From NCBI RefSeq assembly GCF_004348455.1, contig NZ_SMKA01000011.1, positions 17,053-81,052 on the forward strand: a DNA stretch of 64,000 nt, in the 5' to 3' direction. The position numbers and the translations under genes are program-made. Shown in pieces: positions 20,366 to 39,630 of the stretch (positions are counted from its first letter, which is position 1; each line of letters begins with the position of its first letter). Under the pieces are notes generated by a model, which saw only the letters and a program-made list of their open reading frames with translations, made no database searches and had not been told where the DNA came from. This DNA comes from Kribbella albertanoniae (GTDB taxonomy: Bacteria; Actinomycetota; Actinomycetes; Propionibacteriales; Kribbellaceae).

Positions 20366-21018
20366 TTGGAGACCCCCTTCGCGGCGTTGCGGATCAGCAC
20401 CAGGCCGCCCTTGGGACCGGGAACGGCACCCTTGAGCAGGATCAGGCCGCGGTCCGCGTCGATGGCGTGCACGGTGATGTTCTGCGTGGTGACCTTCTCG
20501 TGGCCCATCCGGCCGGACATCTTCATACCCTTGAAGACGCGACCCGGGGTGGCGCAGCCGCCGATGGAACCCGGCGAACGGTGCTTCTTGTGGACACCGT
20601 GGCTGGCGCGCAGACCGTGGAAGCCGTGCCGCTTCATGACACCGGCGAAGCCCTTGCCCTTGCTGGTGGCGGAGACGTCGACCAGCTCGCCGGCGGCGAA
20701 GGCCTCGGCGTTGATCTCCTGGCCCAGCGTGTACTCGCTCGCGTCGGCGGTCCGCAGCTCGAGCAGGTGCCGGCGAGGAGTCACGCCGGCCTTCTCGAAG
20801 TGGCCGCGCATCGGCGAGGTCACCTTGCGGGGGTCGATGTCACCGAAGGCGATCTGGACGCCGTCGTACCCGGCGTCGGCCGCGGTACGAACACCGGTGA
20901 TGACACACGGGCCGGCCTGGATCACGGTGACGGGGACGACTCGGTTGTTCTCGTCCCAGGTCTGGGTCATGCCGAGCTTGGTGCCCAGCAGCCCTCTCGT
21001 GTTCTTGTGATTGCTCAT
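20362..21018 (-). CDS. rplC: 50S ribosomal protein L3
   Basis: 218 aa. [20 protein letters not shown], then [20 protein letters not shown] (the uL3 loop reaching the peptidyl transferase centre). Second gene of the S10 operon, 16 nt after rpsJ. Confidence 0.97.
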   Translation of the reverse strand: MSNHKNTRGLLGTKLGMTQTWDENNRVVPVTVIQAGPCVITGVRTAADAGYDGVQIAFGDIDPRKVTSPMRGHFEKAGVTPRRHLLELRTADASEYTLGQEINAEAFAAGELVDVSATSKGKGFAGVMKRHGFHGLRASHGVHKKHRSPGSIGGCATPGRVFKGMKMSGRMGHEKVTTQNITVHAIDADRGLILLKGAVPGPKGGLVLIRNAAKGVSK

Positions 21019-21034
21019 CAGCTGTTCGCGTCCC

Positions 21035-21343
21035 TCAGAGCTTGATCTCGATGTCGACGCCCGCCGGCAGGTCGAGCCGCATCAGCGAGTCGACGGTCTT
21101 CGGCGTGGGGTCGATGATGTCGATGAGCCGCTTGTGGGTGCGCATCTCGAAGTGCTCGCGGCTGTCCTTGTACTTGTGCGGCGAGCGGATGACGCAGAAC
21201 ACGTTCTTTTCCGTCGGCAACGGCACCGGGCCAGCAACCTTCGCACCAGTACGCGTCACCGTGTCGACAATCTTGCGTGCCGAGCTGTCGATGACCTCGT
21301 GGTCGTAGGCCTTCAGCCGGATGCGGATCTTTTGTCCCGCCAT
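21035..21343 (-). CDS. rpsJ: 30S ribosomal protein S10 / NusE
   Basis: 102 aa from ATG 21343: [19 protein letters not shown], with [20 protein letters not shown]. The open frame extends upstream, but S10 proteins start at this Met and an AGAAGGAC ribosome site precedes it. S10 also acts as NusE in antitermination. First gene of the S10 operon; its leader carries the element at 21388-21411. Confidence 0.97.
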   Translation of the reverse strand: MAGQKIRIRLKAYDHEVIDSSARKIVDTVTRTGAKVAGPVPLPTEKNVFCVIRSPHKYKDSREHFEMRTHKRLIDIIDPTPKTVDSLMRLDLPAGVDIEIKL

Positions 21344-21375
21344 CGCTTCGCTTCGTCCTTCTCTATCGTCAACGT

Positions 21376-21414
21376 CTACGCTGCTCCGACCCCCGCGGTC
21401 GGGTGTGTCGCCAT
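21376..21414 (-). other. Putative 12-codon leader ORF in the rpsJ 5' leader
   Basis: ATG at 21414 encodes [12 protein letters not shown] and stops 32 nt before rpsJ. Its codons cover the 24-nt element shared with the rpsL leader. No good ribosome site is visible. It may be a real leader peptide or a by-product of a conserved RNA structure. Confidence 0.35.
21388..21411 (-). promoter_or_regulatory. 24-nt leader element shared by the rpsJ and rpsL operons, copy 1
   Basis: Identical over 24 nt to 26079-26102. In the sense strand it reads through ACACACCCGACCGCGGGGGT. It can fold into CCGACC-gcggg-GGTCGG (6-bp stem, 5-nt loop; the last two G lie just outside the identical block). It sits 45 nt upstream of the rpsJ start. 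Candidate co-regulatory site for the S10 and str operons. Confidence 0.6.
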
Positions 21415-21600
21415 GTGCCTGCAAATCTGCGCAGCACACGCGTGACTCACCGCTTCTTCGACCAGGGCTTGGGGATCGGGGCTCGGTCTCGGACCGGGCC
21501 TCGGCATGGTCTCCGGTCCGGCGCACCAGCCAGGAGCAGTTCCTTGAAGGAAATCGGCCTCTGGGGCGCGCCCCGGCAACCTCGCCTGAGCAACCTGAAT

Positions 21601-21631
21601 ATTGTGCCAGAGATCGGCGCCGAAACGCCAA
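21601..21631 (-). promoter_or_regulatory. rpsJ: Weak candidate promoter of the S10 operon
   Basis: On the minus strand TTGGCG (21631-21626) and CACAAT (21606-21601) are separated by 19 nt, within the 391-nt gap between tuf and rpsJ. The spacing is long and the -10 imperfect. No better pair was found by eye. It would give a leader of about 250 nt. Confidence 0.3.
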
Positions 21632-21688
21632 TCGGGTGGCTCTGACCCCGATCTCCCACCCACCTGAGCGGGGATCGGGGGCAAAGCA

Positions 21689-21728
21689 GAGGTCCGCGGG
21701 GCTCAGACTGCGAGCCCTCGCGGACCTC
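21689..21728 (-). terminator. tuf terminator
   Basis: Arms of 16-17 nt (GAGGTCCGCGGGGCTC and its complement, with one bulged T) around a 7-nt loop. It begins 6 nt after the tuf stop on the minus strand and separates the str operon from the S10 operon. Confidence 0.85.
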
Positions 21729-21734
21729 GTGAGA

Positions 21735-22928
<1,194 letters not shown>

Positions 22929-23000
22929 TGGGGCCCTCCTGGAAAGTGTTGACTTACGCCGTACGCCGACGCGCTGTGGGTTGGTTGGACCGGAGCGAGA

Positions 23001-25112
<2,112 letters not shown>

Positions 25113-25183
25113 CTCGGTGGTCTACCTCTCGATTCTGAGCTGCATAAAAAGTGTGCGTGCGGAGGTCCGGAGCGGACCCCGGA

Positions 25184-25654
25184 TCACCAGCGGTAGTGAG
25201 CGAAGGCCTTGTTGGCTTCGGCCATCTTGTGCGTGTCCTCGCGGCGCTTGACCGAAGCACCCAGACCGTTGGAGGCGTCCAGGATCTCGTTCATCAGGCG
25301 CTCGGCCATCGTCTTCTCGCGACGAGCGCGGGAGTACGACGTCAGCCAGCGCAGGGCCAGCGTGTTCGAACGGCCCGGCTTGACCTCGATCGGCACCTGG
25401 TAGGTGGCGCCACCGACGCGGCGGGACTTCACCTCGATGCTCGGCTTGACGTTGTCGAGCGCGCGCTTGAGCGTGATGACCGGGTCGGTGCCCGTCTTCG
25501 TCTTCGTGCCCTCGAGGGCCGTGTAGACGATGCTCTGCGCGATCTGCTTCTTGCCGTCGACCAGGATCTTCGAGATCAACTGGGTGACGAGCGGCGAACT
25601 GTAGACCGGGTCGATGATGACCGGCCGCTTCGGGGCGGGACCCTTGCGCGGCAT
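25184..25654 (-). CDS. rpsG: 30S ribosomal protein S7
   Basis: 156 aa. [20 protein letters not shown] and [17 protein letters not shown] are uS7 motifs; the C-terminus is [13 protein letters not shown]. Organises the 3' major domain of 16S rRNA and commonly represses the str operon. The ATG overlaps the rpsL stop. Confidence 0.97.
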   Translation of the reverse strand: MPRKGPAPKRPVIIDPVYSSPLVTQLISKILVDGKKQIAQSIVYTALEGTKTKTGTDPVITLKRALDNVKPSIEVKSRRVGGATYQVPIEVKPGRSNTLALRWLTSYSRARREKTMAERLMNEILDASNGLGASVKRREDTHKMAEANKAFAHYRW

Positions 25655-26028
25655 TAGCTCTTCTCCTTCTTCGCGCCGTAACGGCTACGAGCCTGCTTAC
25701 GGTTCTTCACACCCTGGGTGTCGAGCGAACCGCGGATGATCTTGTACCGGACACCGGGCAGGTCCTTCACACGACCGCCACGCACGAGCACGATCGAGTG
25801 CTCCTGCAGGTTGTGGCCGACGCCGGGGATGTACGCGGTGACCTCGATGCCGCTGGTCAGGCGGACACGCGCGACCTTGCGAAGGGCCGAGTTCGGCTTC
25901 TTCGGCGTGGTGGTGTAGACGCGCGTGCACACACCGCGACGCTGAGGGGAACCCTTCAGGGCGGGCGTCTTGTTCTTGGACACCTTGTCCTGGCGGCCCT
26001 TGCGGACCAGCTGCTGAATGGTGGGCAC
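25654..26028 (-). CDS. rpsL: 30S ribosomal protein S12
   Basis: 124 aa. [36 protein letters not shown] (the streptomycin-sensitive Lys43 region has the usual Lys) and [19 protein letters not shown]. Decoding-centre protein. First gene of the str operon, with a leader of about 195 nt carrying the shared 24-nt element. Confidence 0.97.
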   Translation of the reverse strand: MPTIQQLVRKGRQDKVSKNKTPALKGSPQRRGVCTRVYTTTPKKPNSALRKVARVRLTSGIEVTAYIPGVGHNLQEHSIVLVRGGRVKDLPGVRYKIIRGSLDTQGVKNRKQARSRYGAKKEKS

Positions 26029-26078
26029 CGCGTAGGTCTCTTTCTGTCGTCCGGCTTTCTGCTCATGCTGTTGTGCCT

Positions 26079-26102
26079 GACCCCCGCGGTCGGGTGTGTC
26101 GC
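26079..26102 (-). promoter_or_regulatory. 24-nt leader element shared by the rpsJ and rpsL operons, copy 2
   Basis: Identical to 21388-21411, located 51 nt upstream of rpsL. The surrounding bases differ, and the lower part of the hairpin has one extra A (GGTCAGG instead of GGTCGG). The frame again reads ATHPTAGV, here continuing past the rpsL start rather than stopping in the leader. Confidence 0.6.
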
Positions 26103-26229
26103 GTGCACACGGGCGTACCGGAGCCGTAATCTTTCAGACTGTCGGCAGGAGTCCCATGCCACGCGCGCACACCCTGAATGTCACGAGGGGCACGCATGAC
26201 GGCCCAGGATGACCCGGGCACGATCGTTA

Positions 26230-26258
26230 AGACTAGCGGCTGCCTCCAGCACGGTCAA
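26230..26258 (-). promoter_or_regulatory. rpsL: Promoter of the str operon
   Basis: On the minus strand TTGACC (26258-26253), a 17-nt spacer, then TAGTCT (26235-26230): a good match to the housekeeping sigma consensus. The transcript would start near 26223, giving a leader of about 195 nt. The rest of the 409-nt gap 26029-26437 holds no gene that I can see. Confidence 0.75.
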
Positions 26259-26437
26259 AATGACTGACTGCGCTGTGGTGAGGCGGAACCGCTGGTCCAG
26301 TCTACAGGCTTCCCGGCGTCCCTCTCACCGCCCCCGCAGCAGGTATCACCGCAAGACCAGTGGGCCGCTGGATCGGCGCCGCTCGCGCGGCGCCGCAGAA
26401 CGTCCAGCAGGCGGATCACCGTCTCATCCGGACCGGC

Positions 26438-27772
26438 TCAGGAGCGGAATTCGACGTCCGTGATCAGGCCTTCGGAGACCCGGTAGAGCCCGAGCCGGGC
26501 CATCGGCTCACCGCTGTCGTGCGCAACCTGGTGCTCGACCACCCACTCGCCGACCATCAGCTTCTGCACCACCTCGGTCTTGCAACGGCCGGCGTCGAAC
26601 AGCGGCCGGTAGAGCTCGCGGAGGAACCGGCGGCCCTTCAACTCGGTGCCGTCGGCAAACGAGATCCGCGCGGTCGGCGCATACATTGCCAGGAACGCCT
26701 CCAGATCGTGCGCTGCGTAGGCCGAGTGCTCACGTCCGACCACCCGCGCGGCGGCGGTGTCGCCGCCACTGAAGGAGCTGGAGATGCTGCTGAGCAGGTC
26801 GGCCGTCTCCGGCAGTTGCGCACTGGCGGGTGCGGCAGCTACCGGCTTCGCGGAAGCAGTCTCGGCCGGCTCGGTCGTCACCGGCTCCGGCAGCTCAGTC
26901 ACGACCGGCTCCGCCATGACAGGCAGAGGCTCGGCTTCTTCCTTGACCGGTGCGGGTTTCGGCTTGGTGGCAGCCGGCGTCCGCCGGGTGCTGGTGGTTG
27001 TCGTCCTGGCCTTCGGTGGCGGGACGAGGAGGTCGCCCTGGGTCCCCGGCTCTTCGCCCAGGTGGGCGATCGCCCAGTCCAGAGCCTTGGTGACGGCGGC
27101 GCGTGATTCTTCGGTGTGGTCGAGCATGTCGAACCCGTGGTGCCCTTTCGGTACGTCGATGATGTCCAGCGCGGTGCCACCCGCGGAGACGAACTCCGCA
27201 ACAGGGCCGGCGAGCTCTGCCCGCTCCAGCCCGGCCCTGGTGAGCAGCACCGGCAAGTCCTTGTGTTTGCCGATGACTTCGGCAGCGTTGACCAGATCGT
27301 CGACACCGGGTGGGGTGGCGAGCAGCGGATAGGTGAGGGCGACGCCGCGCAGCCAGTCGGGGCGGCTGTCCAGCCACTCCCCCGCCAGCAGACCGGCACC
27401 GGAGAAGAACCACAGCACGACCCGGTCCGGGTCGACGCGCGGATCAGAACGCAGTACGCCGATCGCTGCCTCCACCTCGTCCGCGGCCGTGGACAGCTTG
27501 TCCAGGCCGCCGATGAGGCTGTGATCGACGACGGCGGCCACCGCTCCACGGCGAGCGGCGGCGGTCGCATAGCCCTTGAACACCGGCCAGTCCCGGGGCG
27601 TCGCCCCGGGATCGGGAGGTGCAGGACCACCGTGCACAAAGAGAATCGCACCGGTCCGGGCGCTGCCGGTGGGCCGGTAGATGTCGAGCTTCCCAAGCCT
27701 GTCGACCCTGACTTCAGGCCCGCCCAGTTCACCTAGGACGAAGGGCCGCAGGTAGGCCGGAAGATCCGTCAT
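26438..27772 (-). CDS. Alpha/beta hydrolase fused to an NTF2-like (SnoaL) domain
   Basis: 444 aa from ATG 27772. Residues about 1-250 form an alpha/beta-hydrolase: an oxyanion-type LFVHGGPAPPDPGA, a nucleophile-elbow-like WFFSGAGLLAGEW and a late catalytic-His region KGHHGFDMLD. A Pro/Thr/Lys-rich linker (about 255-335) leads to an NTF2-like domain (about 345-444: HSAYAAHDLEAFLAMYAPTA and LYRVSEGLITDVEF). Such cone-shaped domains often hold small-molecule isomerases or act as binding modules. The substrate is unknown. It stands alone between rpsL and rpoC. Confidence 0.75.
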   Translation of the reverse strand: MTDLPAYLRPFVLGELGGPEVRVDRLGKLDIYRPTGSARTGAILFVHGGPAPPDPGATPRDWPVFKGYATAAARRGAVAAVVDHSLIGGLDKLSTAADEVEAAIGVLRSDPRVDPDRVVLWFFSGAGLLAGEWLDSRPDWLRGVALTYPLLATPPGVDDLVNAAEVIGKHKDLPVLLTRAGLERAELAGPVAEFVSAGGTALDIIDVPKGHHGFDMLDHTEESRAAVTKALDWAIAHLGEEPGTQGDLLVPPPKARTTTTSTRRTPAATKPKPAPVKEEAEPLPVMAEPVVTELPEPVTTEPAETASAKPVAAAPASAQLPETADLLSSISSSFSGGDTAAARVVGREHSAYAAHDLEAFLAMYAPTARISFADGTELKGRRFLRELYRPLFDAGRCKTEVVQKLMVGEWVVEHQVAHDSGEPMARLGLYRVSEGLITDVEFRS

Positions 27773-28011
27773 GACCCAATCTTGGACTATCCCCCCGACA
27801 CTTCGAACCGCCACCCCGAGTGTCCCCGCAGTTACGATCCGAAACGTCCGATTTCCCTTACCCGCAAAGCGTTTGAACCACCCCAGCAACAGGTGCCCGA
27901 GATCGCGGGCCGACAGTCACCTTGAGCACCCATCAACCATCTGGCAGCCGCCGAAACAGTCGAACCGTGCTCAAGGTCGTACCGGCTCGGCGGATCACCC
28001 CGAAAACGCCG

Positions 28012-28045
28012 GTACGGCGGCACCCCCGAGGGGATGCCGCCGTAC
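28012..28045 (-). terminator. rpoC terminator
   Basis: Perfect 11-bp stem GTACGGCGGCA/TGCCGCCGTAC extended by a C-run/G-run inner stem, 50 nt after the rpoC stop. The rest of the 322-nt gap 27773-28094 shows nothing else clear. Confidence 0.85.
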
Positions 28046-28094
28046 TGCGTTACTTCTTTCCCCGCCCCACCGCCCCGGACAGGGATGACTCTGA

Positions 28095-31955
<3,861 letters not shown>

Positions 31956-32022
31956 GATGTGTTATCTCCCGTAAAAAGTTGGTCTGAGAAAAGTTGGCTA
32001 GTGATCGAGAGCGGCAACCCGC

Positions 32023-35508
<3,486 letters not shown>

Positions 35509-35647
35509 GGGGCGTCCTTCCACGGGCTCGCAAGGTATTCGTTGCGGAACTTCGGTGCTGGCACTTGCGGTGCTGGGAGCGCAGGCCAAACCACCCCAGT
35601 CAAATCGAGATTCAAGCTGAGGTGGGAGAAAGGCAGCGCAAAGCAAT

Positions 35648-35717
35648 AGGCTACCCGATACAGGCAAGCCTGTCCAATGGGGTCCGATAGTTTGCCTCGG
35701 ACCACCCTTTCCGTCAA
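35648..35717 (-). promoter_or_regulatory. rpoB: Two tandem promoter candidates for rpoBC
   Basis: Upstream: TTGACG (35717-35712), 17 nt, CAAACT (35694-35689). Downstream: TTGGAC (35677-35672), 18 nt, TAGCCT (35653-35648). The second gives a 5' leader of about 135 nt before the TTG start. The 286-nt gap to the Mce-associated gene holds no gene. Confidence 0.55.
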
Positions 35718-35794
35718 GGACCGACCCGGTGTCTCCAGTGGGTAGATCACCCACGAGACTCCCGGCGTCCTTCTGGTGCGGAGTCACAAAGAGA

Positions 35795-36472
35795 CTACAG
35801 TCCGGCGATCTCCTGGACCAGCCATCGGCCGTCTTTTCGGACCATCGTGAACCGGGTCCGGTTCAGATCGACCCGGGGCTTACCCTGCGTGATCGTGCTG
35901 GTGGTGGTCTGGTTCACGAAGATGATCAGCGTGACCCGGTCGGCGTCGCCGTCGCGGACCCCGACCTCGCGGACCTCGGCCTTCACGGTCGCCTTGGACT
36001 TGGCCGCCAGTTCGCCTGCCACCTTGGCGGTCTCGTCGAACTTCCCGGCGAACTCCGGGGTCATCGTCGCCCGCGCCGCCGCGAAACTCTTGTCCAGATC
36101 CCGGTAGTCGTAGCTGAGCGCGGTCTCGGCCGCCTTCCGCCCGGCCGCGGCCGCCTGGCCCCGGGCCTCCTCGGCCTGCCGACCCTGCCAGGCCTGCACT
36201 CCGAGCACCGCCGCCACGGTCAGCACGAGCACGATCAGGACGCCGAGGACGGCGTACAGGGTGCCCCCGAGCGGACCTGTTTCGCTACTTTCGGTAGTCG
36301 CTGAGCTCGCCTCAGGCTCTTCGGCAGGGACCTCTGCAGCCTCTGCTGTGTCCTGAGTCACAACCTCAGGTGCCTCTTCGAGCGGTTCGTCGCGTGGTTC
36401 CGCGGCGGCCGGAGAGACGCCGGTACGGCGCTGGCCGGCGATCCGCGGGCGGTTGCGTGGCCGGTCCGGCAT
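35795..36472 (-). CDS. Mce-associated membrane protein (distal)
   Basis: 225 aa. An acidic Pro/Glu-rich cytosolic N-terminus of about 70 residues, one transmembrane segment ([20 protein letters not shown]), a coiled [20 protein letters not shown] helix and a Mas-type domain ([20 protein letters not shown]; ending [13 protein letters not shown]). Such proteins are thought to stabilise Mce import complexes. Last gene of the mce operon; the ATG overlaps the preceding stop. Confidence 0.85.
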   Translation of the reverse strand: MPDRPRNRPRIAGQRRTGVSPAAAEPRDEPLEEAPEVVTQDTAEAAEVPAEEPEASSATTESSETGPLGGTLYAVLGVLIVLVLTVAAVLGVQAWQGRQAEEARGQAAAAGRKAAETALSYDYRDLDKSFAAARATMTPEFAGKFDETAKVAGELAAKSKATVKAEVREVGVRDGDADRVTLIIFVNQTTTSTITQGKPRVDLNRTRFTMVRKDGRWLVQEIAGL

Positions 36473-36972
36473 CAGCCCACCACCTGCAGGTCAGCCGTCA
36501 GCCAGCGGTCCTTCTCGCGAACCATGTCCAGCTTGATCCGGTACCGGCGTTCGACCCCGTTGGTCGACGCGGTGTTGGTGACGAGCGCATTCACGATCAC
36601 CAGGACCTCGGCCGAGTCCTTGTCCCCGGACACCACCCCGGCCTCCTTCACATCGCCCTTCGAAGTGGCCTTGTTCGCCGCCACGTCGGTCTTCACCGCC
36701 TGGATCCCGGACTCGAACTCCTGCCGGAACTGCCCGGTGGAGTTGTCGAGCACCCGCTTCGAGTCCGCATCCCAGGTCTCGTAGTTGTAGGTGGTGAAGT
36801 CCAGCGCGAGCTGCCGCGCGGACTTCATCGCGCCCTCGCGCAGCGCCTTGTCCTGGCGCTGCTTCTGCAGCGCGATCACCGAGAGGGTTGCGGCGGCCAG
36901 GGCGAACACCAGTAGGACGCTCAGCGCCCATGCCACGATCAGCCTGCCCCGCCGGGAGTTGCCCGAAGTCAC
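36472..36972 (-). CDS. Mce-associated membrane protein (proximal)
   Basis: 166 aa with a short basic N-terminus, a membrane anchor (IVAWALSVLLVFALAAATLS), then the same domain pattern as its neighbour (DFTTYNYETWDADSKRVLDN; ending EKDRWLTADLQVVG). Overlaps mceF by 4 nt. The paralogous pair probably arose by duplication and acts with the Mce complex. Confidence 0.85.
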   Translation of the reverse strand: MTSGNSRRGRLIVAWALSVLLVFALAAATLSVIALQKQRQDKALREGAMKSARQLALDFTTYNYETWDADSKRVLDNSTGQFRQEFESGIQAVKTDVAANKATSKGDVKEAGVVSGDKDSAEVLVIVNALVTNTASTNGVERRYRIKLDMVREKDRWLTADLQVVG

Positions 36973-38261
36973 TTGCCGGTCACCGGTCCGAGAATGAGAG
37001 CCTTCCAGGAATCACTGCCGAGCAGGTCCTGCTGTCCGCCGGTCGAGCCGAGGATCATCTCCGGCATCCCGCCCGAGCCACCCGCCGCGCCGGTCGCCGG
37101 GTCGTAGCCGATGCCGTAGCCGGTCCGGTTCCGGTCCTGGCGCGACGACGGGCTCGGCGCGTTCTGCGCACCCCGGACATTCACGCCGCTCGACGGCGAC
37201 GCCGTACAGGATGCGTTCTTGACCTTGGTGTCCGCGGTGTCCTGCGGCACCCGCCAGTTGTCCTTGGAGTAGCCGGCCCGGCAGGCCGGTGGGGACACTC
37301 CGAGCACGAGCCCGAAGTGGGCGTCGTAGTGCCCGGTCCCCGGGTCCTTGGCCGGTACGACGTATCCGCCCATGGACACCGCCGGATACACCACCAGCAG
37401 CTGCTCGACGGCGTCGAGCCGGACCGCGGTCAGTTGGTTCACCGTCAGCAGATTACCCAGCAGCACCGCGATGTCGGCCCGGTTGTCCTGGATCAGGCCG
37501 GTGATCTGGGTCGACGCGGCCGAACCCTGGTCGATCACCTTGCGCAGGTTCGCGTCCGAGCCGACCAGGGCGTCGGACAGCAGCGCGAGGTTCTTCGCCC
37601 AGGTCTTGATCGCGTCACCACTGGCCACCTGGGTGGCCAGCACGGTGTCGCCGTCGTTGATCAGCTTGATCGTCTGCAGGATGTTCGCGTCCGCGTCGTC
37701 GATCAGCCGGCCGGAGCTGTCGATGATCTTCTGCAGGTCGGTCCCGCGGCCCTTGAGTGCGGCCCCGAGCTCCTTGATCGTGGTCCGCAGGCTGTCCTGG
37801 TTCACGGAGTTGACCAGCTGGTCGAGGTTCAGCAGCAGCTCGGTGGTGTCGATCGGGATCGCGGTGTCCTCCCGGTCGATCCGCGAGTGGTCCTTCAGGT
37901 ACGGACCCTCGTCGCGGCGCGGCTGCAGGTCGACGTACTGCTCGCCGATCGCGGACCGGTTCGCCACCACGGCGAGCAGGTCGTTCGGGATCTTGTTGGT
38001 CTTCTTGTCGATGTCGAGGGCGACCAGTACGCCGTCGGGCAGCAGCTTCAGCTCGCCGACCCGGCCGACCGGCTGGCCGCGGTACGTCACCTCGGCGCCT
38101 TCGAAGATGCCGCCGGACTCGGCGAAGCTGGCGCTGACCGTGTAGTCCTGGTCGAACAGCAGCTTGTCGATCTGGGCGTACCTCGCGCCGACGAACGCGA
38201 TCCCGACGACGGTGATCAGCAAGAACACCATCAGCTGGATCCGGACTCCCTTGGTGATCAC
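36969..38261 (-). CDS. MCE family protein, MceF position
   Basis: 430 aa from a GTG that overlaps the preceding stop as GTGA. Signal anchor QLMVFLLITVVGIAFVGARY, then the MCE domain (about 35-115: FEGAEVTYRGQPVGRVGELK and YVDLQPRR) and a long helical region (to about 300) that would form a barrel or needle across the cell envelope. The C-terminal ~130 residues are Gly/Ser/Pro-rich. Part of an ABC importer for lipids or sterols, by family knowledge. Confidence 0.9.
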   Translation of the reverse strand: MITKGVRIQLMVFLLITVVGIAFVGARYAQIDKLLFDQDYTVSASFAESGGIFEGAEVTYRGQPVGRVGELKLLPDGVLVALDIDKKTNKIPNDLLAVVANRSAIGEQYVDLQPRRDEGPYLKDHSRIDREDTAIPIDTTELLLNLDQLVNSVNQDSLRTTIKELGAALKGRGTDLQKIIDSSGRLIDDADANILQTIKLINDGDTVLATQVASGDAIKTWAKNLALLSDALVGSDANLRKVIDQGSAASTQITGLIQDNRADIAVLLGNLLTVNQLTAVRLDAVEQLLVVYPAVSMGGYVVPAKDPGTGHYDAHFGLVLGVSPPACRAGYSKDNWRVPQDTADTKVKNASCTASPSSGVNVRGAQNAPSPSSRQDRNRTGYGIGYDPATGAAGGSGGMPEMILGSTGGQQDLLGSDSWKALILGPVTGK

Positions 38262-39538
38262 TTCACCACCCCCGGCATCAGTGCGCGGGCCAGGTCGGGA
38301 TCGAACCCGGCCCGGTTCAGCTTCGGGCCACAAACCGGCAGCAGGAGCACGGTCACGCAGGTGGTGGCGATCCCGGTCGGCTTGGCGCCTGGCTTGGTCG
38401 TCGTCGGGTTGTGCACCGGCAGACTGATGTTGCCGGTCGGCAGTGCGGTCGGCCCGACAGTCGGCAGGTCCAGGCCGAGCAGGCCCTTCAGCAGCTTCTG
38501 GGTGTTGATGTCCAAGGTGATACCGAGGTTCGTGTAGTCACCCTTGACACCCCGTGCCGCGGCATCCGGGAACGGATAGGTGAACAGCAGCTCGAGCGAC
38601 TTCGGCAGGTTCTCCCCTGCCTCGGCCAGCTTCGTCAGGATCGGGTACAGCGACTGCAGGTTCGCGACGAGGTCCTTCTGCGCCGAGGTGATCACCCGGG
38701 TCGCCGTGCTGCCCAGTGTGGACAGGGCCTGCAGCGTCTTGACCAGCGCGGCCCGCTGCTTGTCCAGGGTTGCGATCGACTTCGGCAGCGAGTCGATCGC
38801 GGTCGCCAGCGTCTCCTTCTGGGCGTTCAGCTTCTTGGCCAGCGCGTCCACCGCGGTGATCGCGGTGACGATCTTCTGCTTGTTCTGGTCCAGGGTGCCG
38901 ACGAAGGTGTCGAGCTGGGTGAGCACGCTCTTGATGGCCGGCTCGTTCCCGGTGAGCGCCTTGTTCAGCTCCTGGGTGATGATCTGCAGCTGCGCGACAC
39001 CGCCGCCGTTCAGCAGCAGGGACAGCGCGGCCAGGACCTCTTCGACCTCGACGTTGCTGGTCGTCCGGGACAGCGGGATGACCTCGCCGTCGTCGAGCCG
39101 GCCGCGCGGAGCCTCCTGCCCGGTCGGCTTCGCCAGCGACACGAACTTCTCGCCGAGCAGGCTGGTCTGCCGGATCGTCGCGCGCTCGTTGTCCGGCAGC
39201 TCGAGACTCTTCGGCAACCGGATCCGCACCTTGGCGACGTACCCCTCGAGCCAGACCTTCTCGACCATGCCGACCGTCACGTCGTCGACCTTCACCGTCG
39301 ACTTCGGCACCAGGTCCAGGACGTCGGTGAACTCGACAGTGACCGTGTACGACGGCCCTTTGATCTTCGCGCCACCGGGCAACGGCAACGAGTACACGCT
39401 GAAGTCACACCCGGTCAGCGCCATCGCCATCGCGAGCGCTCCGGCAACTAGTGCCCAGCGTCGGCTGTGGTTCGAGCGATTGCGGTGTTCAGGTGCGTGC
39501 ATCGGGGTGCCGGAGGAGCGGCCTCGATGCTTTTCCAT
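38258..39538 (-). CDS. MCE family lipoprotein, MceE position
   Basis: About 426 aa. A lipobox ALTGC follows a hydrophobic core (WALVAGALAMAMALTGC), so it is an envelope lipoprotein; an MCE domain (FTDVLDLVPKSTVKVDDVTV) and a long helical region follow. The start is uncertain because repeat element A lies over the 5' end. ATG 39538 has GGAGGA 9 nt upstream, inside the repeat. ATG 39634 overlaps the mceD stop as ATGA and adds 32 residues. ATG 39502 gives the most normal signal peptide but has no ribosome site. Confidence 0.85.
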   Translation of the reverse strand: MEKHRGRSSGTPMHAPEHRNRSNHSRRWALVAGALAMAMALTGCDFSVYSLPLPGGAKIKGPSYTVTVEFTDVLDLVPKSTVKVDDVTVGMVEKVWLEGYVAKVRIRLPKSLELPDNERATIRQTSLLGEKFVSLAKPTGQEAPRGRLDDGEVIPLSRTTSNVEVEEVLAALSLLLNGGGVAQLQIITQELNKALTGNEPAIKSVLTQLDTFVGTLDQNKQKIVTAITAVDALAKKLNAQKETLATAIDSLPKSIATLDKQRAALVKTLQALSTLGSTATRVITSAQKDLVANLQSLYPILTKLAEAGENLPKSLELLFTYPFPDAAARGVKGDYTNLGITLDINTQKLLKGLLGLDLPTVGPTALPTGNISLPVHNPTTTKPGAKPTGIATTCVTVLLLPVCGPKLNRAGFDPDLARALMPGVVK

Positions 39539-39614
39539 CGTGGCTGTTCCTCCGGTGCCGCGAGGTGCGTGCCTGGGCGCCGCAAGCGCCGAAGCACGGC
39601 CGACGCTGGGCACT
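39450..39614 (-). repeat. Hairpin repeat element, copy A (165 bp)
   Basis: Ends are 20-nt inverted repeats AGTGCCCAGCGTCGGCYGTG (19/20 match). The core (~99 nt) contains CACGATGGAAAAGCATCGAG, a hairpin CGATG-N6-CATCG flanked by CCGGAGGA/TCCTCCGG and two direct copies of GCACGCACCT. It lies across the mceD-mceE junction and forms the mceE N-terminal codons. See copies B and C. Confidence 0.75.
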
Positions 39615-39630
39615 CGCGCCGTACGACGTC

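Noticed and set aside
21376..21414. Treating the rpsJ leader hairpin as a terminator
   Set aside because: The stem is only 6 bp and no T-run follows; it lies close to rpsJ and is shared with the rpsL leader, which fits a regulatory element better.
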